8,096 nucleotides of DNA. Source: Acidobacteriota bacterium. GTDB taxonomy: Bacteria > Acidobacteriota > Terriglobia > Terriglobales > Acidobacteriaceae. How positions within the stretch are numbered: the stretch's first letter is position 1; each line of letters begins with the position of its first letter. The stretch lies in assembly GCA_019247235.1 (NCBI GenBank), contig JAFAPG010000174.1, positions 1-8,096 of the forward strand. The letters are read 5' to 3'. The notes beneath the pieces are model-generated. The model worked only from the letters and a program-made list of their open reading frames with translations. It did not search any database and was not told the DNA's origin. Of this stretch, positions 1 through 4,697 are shown piece by piece. Made by a program: the position numbers and the translations under genes.

Positions 1-422
1 TTTTCGCGCCCGAAGTTCGCGTCGACTACACCTCGCTTTTTGGCGGCGAGCCACAGACAATGTCGCGCGAGCAGCTGATTGCAGGGTGGCGCGAACTTCT
101 TCCTGGATTCACGCACACCACCCATCTCATCGGCACGCCGGTGGTAACCATCAGCGGCGACACAGCGCAATGCGCCGCATCGGTCGTCGCATGGCACTTG
201 ATGAAAGACCTAGGCTCAGCAGCCAACGACTACTGGGTCGCGGGCGGATGCTATGAAGTGACCTGCAAGAAACTCGACGGGGCTTGGCGCATTCACGGTC
301 TGATACTAGCGCGTGCCTGGGCACAGGGAAATCTTGATCTTCCCCGGATCGCGCGCGAGCGCGCGGCGTCGACTGCCTCAACAAAAATCATGGCGGACAG
401 GTGTTCAAGGGCTGAGAGATGA
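1..422 (+). CDS. SnoaL/NTF2-like family protein, 5'-truncated by the window edge
   Basis: The frame is open from base 3 and reads FAPEVRVDYTSLFGGEP before the first ATG at 60, so the true start lies upstream and the ATG at 60 is internal. About 139 residues are visible. Seen: a V-x-D-Y-T-S-L strand near the start, then GWRELLPGFTHTTH, a VTISGDTAQCAASVVAWHLM strand and a YEVTCKKLDGAWRIHGL strand. Alternating strands ending in 'x-W-R-I-H-G-L' are typical of the cone-shaped SnoaL/NTF2 fold. Members of this fold include polyketide cyclases, isomerases, dehydratases and many uncharacterised small soluble proteins, so the substrate cannot be told. About 40 residues are probably missing at the N-terminus. 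Its stop overlaps the next gene's start by four bases (ATGA, 419-422), implying translational coupling with the NmrA-type protein. Confidence 0.8.
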   Translation, partial: FAPEVRVDYTSLFGGEPQTMSREQLIAGWRELLPGFTHTTHLIGTPVVTISGDTAQCAASVVAWHLMKDLGSAANDYWVAGGCYEVTCKKLDGAWRIHGLILARAWAQGNLDLPRIARERAASTASTKIMADRCSRAER

Positions 423-1279
423 CTCAGGTAGATCAGAATAGCGGGATAGTTCTGGTCACGGGAGCGACAGGGAATGTCGGAGGCGAACTTGTGAGGCAGT
501 TGGCCGCTGCTGGTGAGCCAGTTCGCGCGCTGGTGCGTAGCAAGCGTGGTGCGGATAAGCTACCGTCGCAAATCGAGGTCGCCACGGGCGATCTGGACCG
601 GCCTGAATCGCTGGCAGGCCCACTTGAATGCGTACAGCGCATTTTTCTCTTGGGAGGTCATCGCGACATGCTCGGCCTGATGGCCCAGATACAGCGTACT
701 GGCGTTCGCCATGTAGTTCTGCTCAGTTCACGGTCTGTACTCGGAGGAAGCGCGAGCAATGCCATCGTCAGGATGTGGCGGGCCTCGGAAGAGGCCGTTG
801 GTTCATCCGGAGTTCCATGGACTATCTTGCGCTCAAGCGGTTTTATGTCTAATGCGCTGGAGTGGGCGCAACAGATTCGCGCTGGAGACGTGGTGCGCGG
901 TCCCTTTCCCAACGTGCTGATTGCCGCAATCGACCCATACGATATAGCAGCCGTTGCCGCCGTGGTGTTATCGAGACCAGAGCACGAAGGGCACGCCTAC
1001 ATACTCAGCGGTCCCAAGGCGATTCTTCCTGCCGATCGTATGAGAATTCTGGCAAACGTTCTGGGAAGAAACCTTCGCTTCGAGGGACTCACCGAAGAAG
1101 AGACTAAAGCCGAGCTCCGTAAGTCAAACCCGGAAGATTTTGTGGAGGCTTTTTTGCGATTTTTCGCGGAGGGTGAGTTCGACGATTCGGAAGTTCTTCC
1201 GACTGTACAAGAAATTACTGGAAGAGCTCCCCGAAGCTTCGAAGACTGGGCTAGAGCCCACGAGCAGCTCTTTCGCTGA
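419..1279 (+). CDS. NmrA-family NAD(P)-binding protein (atypical short-chain dehydrogenase)
   Basis: A 286-residue cytosolic Rossmann-fold protein. The nucleotide-binding loop VTGATGNVG is at residues 13-21, the beta-2 strand VRALVRS at 35-41 (arginine here suits NADPH), and the acidic GDLDRPESL at 57-65. VVLLSSRSV (99-107) occupies the active-site strand, but the Tyr-x3-Lys of classical SDRs is absent. That loss is usual in NmrA and NAD(P)H:quinone-oxidoreductase relatives. SSGVPWTILRSSGFMSN (129-145), IDPYDIAAVAA (171-181) and the C-terminal TGRAPRSFEDWARAH (267-281) are standard features of the family. Length is normal. Known members either reduce quinones or aldehydes or act as redox-sensing regulators; the sequence does not choose between these. 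It starts at the ATGA overlap with the upstream SnoaL-like gene, so the two are probably one operon and may act on a common small molecule (inference). Confidence 0.88.
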   Translation: MTQVDQNSGIVLVTGATGNVGGELVRQLAAAGEPVRALVRSKRGADKLPSQIEVATGDLDRPESLAGPLECVQRIFLLGGHRDMLGLMAQIQRTGVRHVVLLSSRSVLGGSASNAIVRMWRASEEAVGSSGVPWTILRSSGFMSNALEWAQQIRAGDVVRGPFPNVLIAAIDPYDIAAVAAVVLSRPEHEGHAYILSGPKAILPADRMRILANVLGRNLRFEGLTEEETKAELRKSNPEDFVEAFLRFFAEGEFDDSEVLPTVQEITGRAPRSFEDWARAHEQLFR

Positions 1280-1454
1280 ATTGGGAAGGAAAAGAAAGAC
1301 CATGCATTCATCCGTAAGGGGGCTTGCGGAAAATTTATACAATCTGCTTTGGATTATTTGAGGAGTGAAAGCCTGGCCCGAACTGGGTGAAACTCGTGAG
1401 GCCCGCGCTCCACCTAGCTCCGTCGGAATCGAAGCTCTGCGAGGTAAATGAGAG

Positions 1455-1733
1455 ATGACTGTTGCAAATGGAGCAGTAACAACCATGATGCGATTCGACC
1501 CGAATAAAGCGAGCTACAGTCCCCCGCCCGATCACCGCGTATTCTTGCGCGAGTGGTCCTTAGAGAGCGTGAGCCAAGCCTGGCCTGGCCGCAAGCGGAC
1601 ATTATGGACACGTTGCGCAGCAACGGACGCCCCAGGACACGTGGTCTCGCCTGAAGGCCGGATATTCGGACGAGCTTGGCACAAATCAGACTTCAAAACA
1701 AAACAAGTACGACTGCTGTCACTGACATTCTGA
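1455..1733 (+). CDS. Doubtful 92-aa ORF, unrecognised
   Basis: The translation begins MTVANGAVTTMMRFDPNKAS and contains SPPPDHRVFLREWSLES. I do not recognise a family. In its favour: an open frame of 93 codons, a GAGG at 1441-1444 about 10 bases before the ATG, and the same strand as its neighbours. Against: the GAGG is far from the ATG, there is no hydrophobic core or signal peptide, the second half is rich in Arg, Trp and Cys without pattern, and other frames of similar length run through the same stretch. It may be a pseudogene fragment or non-coding. Confidence 0.2.
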   Translation: MTVANGAVTTMMRFDPNKASYSPPPDHRVFLREWSLESVSQAWPGRKRTLWTRCAATDAPGHVVSPEGRIFGRAWHKSDFKTKQVRLLSLTF

Positions 1734-1852
1734 AATCGAATTGGGAACACAGCGGCAGTTCTGGAAGGGAATCACGAAGACCCCAGATAGACTTTCCGGC
1801 CCTATGCAGAGACTGAAGCGTGGCGGCGGCGGTATCCGTTCACGCCGTAATC

Positions 1853-1860
1853 GGAGGAGG
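1853..1860 (+). promoter_or_regulatory. Strong ribosome binding site for the DUF1579 gene
   Basis: GGAGGAGG ends eight bases before the ATG at 1869. It fixes that start over other in-frame possibilities. Confidence 0.75.
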
Positions 1861-1868
1861 CTAAGAGT

Positions 1869-2486
1869 ATGAAATCAATGATTCGAGGTATCGGAAGAAT
1901 TTCTGGGCTTGCGCTGTGCGTCGCTGCAACAAGTATTGCTGGAGGACAGAAACAAGCGCTGAACAATGTTCATACCCACGGCTCGCCATTGCTCGTCGAA
2001 GACATGGCCGGTGAGTGGAACGTCAAACAACGGATGTGGCTCGGACCGAGCACCGAGCCAACAGCTCTCCCCCGCGCCTTGGCGCACCGGCAGTCAATCG
2101 GCGGCACGATTCTGCAAGAGCAGATGGAATTAGCGCCGGGCGAAAAAGGAGACCCTTTTACGCGAGTGGCATATTTTGAGTACAACAAGGTGACCGGGCA
2201 ATATGAATACTTTTCCATTGATTCCCGCGCGCCACAAATGATGAATGAACGGAGTAATGGTGACAGTGCCGAAGAACGGAAAGATAAACAACCCCTGAAC
2301 CTCTGGGGCGGAATCTTTGTTGCTCCTAAATGGGGAGATGCTGACAATGTTGCCTTCAGATACCGCTTGATGATCAGCCCCGTTCAGGAGAACCGGCAAA
2401 CCGTGCAGCTATATCTAATTCCGGTTTCCGGGGACCCCCATAAAGAGTTTCTCGCCTTTGAATACGAGTATACCCGACGTCCATGA
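1869..2486 (+). CDS. Secreted DUF1579-like protein
   Basis: 205 residues. The start is supported by GGAGGAGG eight bases upstream. Residues 1-24 form a Sec signal peptide: positive MKSMIRGIGR, hydrophobic ISGLALCVAA, then TSIA with likely cleavage after Ala24. The mature protein should be periplasmic. The cysteine at 17 is not in a lipobox because Leu precedes it. The body matches what I know of the DUF1579 pattern: MAGEWNVKQRMW (46-57) opens the domain, EPTALPRALAHRQSIGGTIL (63-82) follows, then FTRVAYFEYNKVTGQYEYFS (97-116) and the hallmark SRAPQMM (119-125), ending in strand-rich IPVSGDPHKEFLAFEYEYTR. DUF1579 proteins have no established reaction; the fold is probably a lipocalin-like barrel (inference). 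The upstream stretch is gene-poor, so it may have its own promoter. In the same frame, downstream DNA stays open to 2615. Confidence 0.8.
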   Translation: MKSMIRGIGRISGLALCVAATSIAGGQKQALNNVHTHGSPLLVEDMAGEWNVKQRMWLGPSTEPTALPRALAHRQSIGGTILQEQMELAPGEKGDPFTRVAYFEYNKVTGQYEYFSIDSRAPQMMNERSNGDSAEERKDKQPLNLWGGIFVAPKWGDADNVAFRYRLMISPVQENRQTVQLYLIPVSGDPHKEFLAFEYEYTRRP

Positions 2487-2543
2487 TTGTTGCTGTGGCA
2501 TCCGGGATTTGGGCGACTAAGCTGTTGTAGGACTCTTGCGGCG

Positions 2544-2615
2544 ATGGACAGGCGGATGACGTACAAGACGGGCGTGCCAGTCAAAGACCACGAGAGATGG
2601 AAAGATAATAACTAA
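2544..2615 (+). CDS. Possible micro-ORF (23 codons) overlapping the next start
   Basis: It starts at ATG 2544, with an alternative ATG at 2556, and encodes MDRRMTYKTGVPVKDHERW plus four more residues. It ends in TAA at 2613-2615, whose last base is the first base of the next ATG (TAATG). The stop/start arrangement is typical of coupled translation and could help initiation of the following gene, which has a weak ribosome binding site of its own. No Shine-Dalgarno is seen before 2544. This is weak evidence and the ORF may be chance. The rest of 2487-2614 shows nothing else. Confidence 0.2.
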   Translation: MDRRMTYKTGVPVKDHERWKDNN

Positions 2616-3061
2616 TGGAGTATCAGTTTACGGCTGAAGCCAAGGTCTGGACGTTCTTTTACGGTTCCTACATCAACCTGAGGGTCTTGGGCGAGGTGAA
2701 CTACGTACCCGAGCAGGTCGAGGTAGCACGTTTGGCTGGATTCGATATTTGCGTTCGGCCACGGGCTAACTTAGTCCGGTCCGAGCAACACATCGTCTAC
2801 GGAATCCTGGCGACTGGAACTCACAGCGAACTCAGCCGACTTTACGAGCACGCGCATGACGTCCTCGGTGAAGTCTATCTTCCGGAAGCGGTCCTAGCGC
2901 AAACCCTTGACGGCAAGTTGAAGCCGGCTTTGTGTTACATCTGTCCCGCAATGGTGGATTCTCCGGCATCCCCGGATTACCTCGACAGAATCATTGGCCC
3001 GGCTCGCGAGTTTGGCTTCCCGGCATGGTATATCGAACGTCTCGAGAAGTTTCGGTCCTGA
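2615..3061 (+). CDS. Gamma-glutamylcyclotransferase-like (GGCT/AIG2 fold) protein
   Basis: 148 residues, cytosolic, no signal peptide. The start is the first ATG after an in-frame TAA at 2609. Seen: strand 1 WTFFYGSYI at residues 12-20, carrying the YGS signature that binds the gamma-glutamyl or 5-oxoproline group; VYGILATGT (61-69), equivalent to the 'vWG.vy.l' strand; YLDRIIGPAREFGFPAWYIE (122-141), the usual C-terminal helix pair; a total length normal for the family. Family enzymes release 5-oxoproline from gamma-glutamyl amino acids or related amides. The segment that should carry the catalytic Glu ('LDxxEG') reads SRLYEHAHDVLGE (74-86), so the acid is shifted or absent. Activity on classical substrates is therefore uncertain. 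Possible coupling to a micro-ORF just upstream. It is the last gene before the tRNA scar. Confidence 0.7.
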   Translation: MEYQFTAEAKVWTFFYGSYINLRVLGEVNYVPEQVEVARLAGFDICVRPRANLVRSEQHIVYGILATGTHSELSRLYEHAHDVLGEVYLPEAVLAQTLDGKLKPALCYICPAMVDSPASPDYLDRIIGPAREFGFPAWYIERLEKFRS

Positions 3062-3103
3062 GATCGGATCAGCAGCGTTCAGGGCAGTTTTCTCAGGAAT
3101 TCT

Positions 3104-3122
3104 CAACCCACAACCCAACCCA
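3104..3122 (+). repeat. Short tandem CAACCCA repeat
   Basis: CAACCCA occurs twice in a row (3104-3110, 3111-3117), followed by a partial ACCCA. It lies about 90 bp from the tRNA fragment. Short direct repeats beside a tyrosine-recombinase attachment site are often integrase arm-type binding sites, which is one possible reading here. Otherwise it is simple low-complexity sequence. Confidence 0.35.
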
Positions 3123-3208
3123 CAAAATGCGATGTCTTGTACGACCTACGCTGCGTTTGGCAGTCCCCGCGTGTCTTTTAAGTTGTTGTAAAACCTATCC
3201 CCGCAGCG

Positions 3209-3253
3209 CTGTCACGGCAGAGGTCGCGGGTTCGAGCCCCGTCGTCCCCACCA
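3209..3253 (+). other. 3' half of a tRNA-Asp(GTC) gene; attachment-site scar
   Basis: From 3209 the sequence reads as the end of a tRNA-Asp: anticodon loop CTGTCAC with anticodon GTC (3211-3213), the 3' anticodon strand GGCAG, variable loop AGGTC, T-stem GCGGG (3226-3230), T-loop TTCGAGC (3231-3237), T-stem CCCGT, acceptor strand CGTCCCC (3243-3249), discriminator A and encoded CCA (3251-3253). The 5' half is missing. No GGGGACG partner and no D-arm lie in the 40 bases upstream, and CAGCG before the loop does not pair with GGCAG. It is therefore not a functional tRNA. It is what remains at the end of an element that recombined into a tRNA gene's 3' half. The neighbouring tyrosine integrase supports this. 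The recombination core probably begins near 3209. Confidence 0.78.
3217..3232 (+). repeat. Direct repeat copy 1 (inside the tRNA-Asp fragment)
   Basis: GCAGAGGTCGCGGGTT is identical to the copy at 3294-3309, 77 bp downstream. It covers the end of the anticodon stem, the variable loop and the first T-stem strand. The next three bases are CGA here and TGA in the second copy, giving 18 of 19 matches. Confidence 0.85.
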
Positions 3254-3279
3254 TGATTCTAAAAATCTTAGGATCATGG
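3251..3279. repeat. 12-bp hairpin directly at the tRNA CCA end
   Basis: CCATGATTCTAA (3251-3262) pairs with TTAGGATCATGG (3268-3279) over 12 base pairs with one G-T wobble and a 5-base loop. The stem includes the encoded CCA. There is no T-tract after it on either strand, so it is not a standard intrinsic terminator. It could be a recombinase or excisionase site, or a former tRNA processing or termination structure. Confidence 0.7.
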
Positions 3280-3293
3280 GTGACCCCCAAAAA

Positions 3294-3309
3294 GCAGAGG
3301 TCGCGGGTT
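3294..3309 (+). repeat. Direct repeat copy 2 (second tRNA-Asp-like fragment)
   Basis: An exact 16-base copy of the T-arm region of the tRNA fragment, not followed by the rest of the tRNA. It sits 34 bp before the integrase stop codon, a plausible place for a second or older attachment core. It is followed by a small hairpin (3317-3331, stem GGTGC/GCACC). Confidence 0.8.
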
Positions 3310-3343
3310 TGATATGGGTGCAATACGCACCTTATCCCCGAAA

Positions 3344-4200
3344 TTAAGGGTGGACTTCATCCTTTGTTTCACCCAGATTTGGAACCATCATCCTGACAAC
3401 CTTGCTCTGTGCGGCCCGCTTGTTCGAAGTGACTGCTTGCGTGTACACCTCCAGCGTGATTCTGCTGTTGGCGTGCCGTAACAGTTCTTGAACCGTCTTC
3501 ACATCTTCTCCGTTGGCCTTCAGCAAAGTGCCGAAGGTGTGCCGGAAAGTATGCCAGCCGATTCTCTTGTGAATGCCGTTTGCTTTCGCAACCGGGCGAA
3601 TATGACGCTTCATGAGATTGTCAGGCCAGTACGGTTGCTCGCCGTTCATGGTCTCGCTCGCAAAAACATAATGGTCATCTTGTGAGTAGGCGCTTTGGCG
3701 GCGCCAGCGTAGCAGGTCTTCTGCCATGTAGCTATCTAAGGGGACAGGCTTGGCTGATGCCTCTGTCTTGCAATCGCCGACCACCTGATGCCAGATCGAT
3801 CGAGTCACATTAAGCTGCAAACCGTCGAAGTCCACATCGCGCCAGCGCAACGCCAGGAGTTCGCTTACACGAAGCCCCGTCGCCGCATAGAGCAGCGCGA
3901 GCGTCCGTTCACGAACGCCGAGCTTGCTGAGTAGGAGTTGGATCTCGGCAAGTTCCAAAACATCGGGAATGCGCTCTCTCTTTGCGCTTTGGCGGACGAG
4001 CTTGATCGGATTTCGATCCAGCCACTCGTATCGCACTGCGTGTGAAAAGAGCGCGCTCATAAGGTTCCGAATCTTTGCCTTGTCCCTTTCGCCCGCTTAA
4101 TGCCGTCAAGCCACTCTTCCACACCTACGGGCTTCACTTGATCCAACTTGTGCTCTCCCCATCGCGGGAGCACCCAATTGTGTCTAAGAGCTGTGCGGCC
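3344..4200 (-). pseudogene. Tyrosine integrase, N-terminally deleted and frameshifted
   Basis: The intact part is 3344-4060 (238 codons from ATG). It holds the whole catalytic domain: Arg64 in ATGLRVSEL, Lys98 in CKTEASAKP, His170 and Arg173 in WHTFRHTF, His196 in LLRHAN and the nucleophile Tyr206 in LEVYTQ. This ATG is internal. Upstream the same frame reads DKAKIRNL and then meets TAA. In the neighbouring frame (about 4081-4188) the core-binding domain is clear: RHNWVLPRWGEHKL, then VGVEEWLDGIKRAKGT. Joined, the two frames give '..RAKGT-KAKIRNLMSALF..', normal for phage and island integrases, so one base is missing near 4078-4082. Beyond about 4188 similarity stops and the arm-binding N-terminal domain is gone. 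Loss of the frame and of the arm-binding domain should abolish recombination. Its 3' end lies close to the tRNA scar, as expected for an att-adjacent integrase. Confidence 0.85.
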
Positions 4201-4292
4201 TGATGGCTGTTGAGAAGAGGTTCAAAATCAGGAATGCCGTATGAATTATTGTCGACTGAGCGAGGGGGAAATTTTGCGACCACCTGTGCCAT
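4134..4292 (-). pseudogene. Excisionase-like HTH protein, truncated by deletion
   Basis: A 52-codon ORF with a near-perfect Shine-Dalgarno (AAGGAGG, minus strand, 4305-4299) six bases before its ATG at 4292. Residues 1-36 look like a genuine protein: MAQVVAKFPPRSVDNNSYGI, then DFEPLLNSHQAAQLL. The last part is the usual opening of an excisionase/MerR-type DNA-binding domain ('LLtsrqAAelLgv..'). The expected second helix, wing and remainder are absent. After residue 36 it reads DTIGCSRDGESTSW and stops, and that DNA in another frame is integrase sequence. I infer a deletion that joined the front of an excisionase or HTH gene to the middle of the downstream integrase. The remaining peptide lacks a complete DNA-binding domain. 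Confidence 0.6.
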
Positions 4293-4298
4293 TAGCGA

Positions 4299-4305
4299 CC
4301 TCCTT
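4299..4305 (-). promoter_or_regulatory. Strong ribosome binding site of the truncated HTH gene
   Basis: AAGGAGG on the minus strand with a six-base spacer (TCGCTA) to the ATG at 4292. It is the main evidence that this short ORF is the true start of a former gene. Confidence 0.75.
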
Positions 4306-4359
4306 TTCCACGAGAGTGCCCCAAAATTCCACAGGCGTCCAAGACCTTTTTCTTCATGA

Positions 4360-4380
4360 CTGATGCTCGACAGGCATCAG
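4360..4380. repeat. Perfect 7-bp inverted repeat upstream of the excisionase/integrase module
   Basis: CTGATGC (4360-4366) and GCATCAG (4374-4380) flank TCGACAG. It lies about 70 bp upstream of the minus-strand HTH start, where an operator or element-protein site might be expected. It has no T-tract typical of a terminator. The surrounding sequence is AT-rich up to about 4460. Confidence 0.45.
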
Positions 4381-4479
4381 AAGGGAATATTCAGAAATCT
4401 ATTGGAATTGTTCGGAAAATTCCGGATCCGAGGTGACTCGCAAGCGTTTGGATTATCGATGCATTATGAAAGAACGCCC

Positions 4480-4697
4480 CCCGCTTCGGAAGATCGACGC
4501 TGGGTTGGTGGCGCCGCCTTCGCTCGGCGCGCTTGGAGAGGCTTCGGTCGCTGCGGCGGGCGCTAAAACAGTTTGCCCTGCGGACTCAGGATGGTTAACG
4601 TCGATTCCTGAAATTGCGGTCCGGGGAGAATGACACTTTTACCTTGAGGGGAAGTTACCGGTTGCACGAGTGAACTTCCCCCAAGGGGGCAACTCAT
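4480..4697 (+). ncRNA. Candidate IS110 bridge (guide) RNA region
   Basis: IS110 transposases use a bridge RNA encoded in the non-coding end of the element, upstream of the gene in the IS110 subgroup. This leader is rich in stems. GCGCCG/CGGCGC (4511-4530) closes an 8-base loop. TCAGGA/TCCTGA (4586-4611) closes a 14-base loop and is extended outward by GGAC/GTCC across an internal loop AATTGCG. A third, 14-bp stem with one bulged A lies at 4642-4686 with a 16-base loop. Stem-loops with large internal loops are the known architecture of target- and donor-binding loops. The RNA's exact ends and guide bases cannot be fixed here. No convincing protein is encoded in this stretch. Confidence 0.4.
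4642..4686 (+). promoter_or_regulatory. Strong stem-loop directly before the transposase start
   Basis: CCTTGAGGGGAAGTT (4642-4656) pairs with AACTTCCCCCAAGG (4673-4686), 14 bp with A4647 bulged; the loop is ACCGGTTGCACGAGTG. The 3' arm runs into AAGGGGG (4683-4689), the only ribosome-binding-like sequence before ATG 4698, so folding should limit transposase translation. It may also be the last loop of the bridge RNA. Confidence 0.6.

Larger units (their letters stand above)
1280..1868. other. Stretch of about 590 bp with no convincing gene, possibly eroded coding sequence
   Basis: Between the NmrA gene and the DUF1579 gene no frame gives a recognisable protein. Several short open stretches lie in different plus-strand frames. 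One runs about 1369-1458 and ends in a TGA overlapping an ATG at 1455. A second is the 92-codon ORF 1455-1733. A third runs 1726-1872 and ends in a TGA overlapping the ATG at 1869. A 19-codon ORF starts at 1302. Frames that succeed one another with stop/start overlaps could be a frameshifted former gene or chance. No tRNA, rRNA or insertion sequence was recognised. The last 20 bases contain the ribosome binding site of the next gene. Confidence 0.5.

Noticed and set aside
4433..4633. Plus-strand ORF of 66 codons upstream of the transposase
   Set aside because: Its Ala- and Gly-rich translation follows from GC-rich stems; no ribosome binding site or family match was seen. It overlaps the candidate guide-RNA region.
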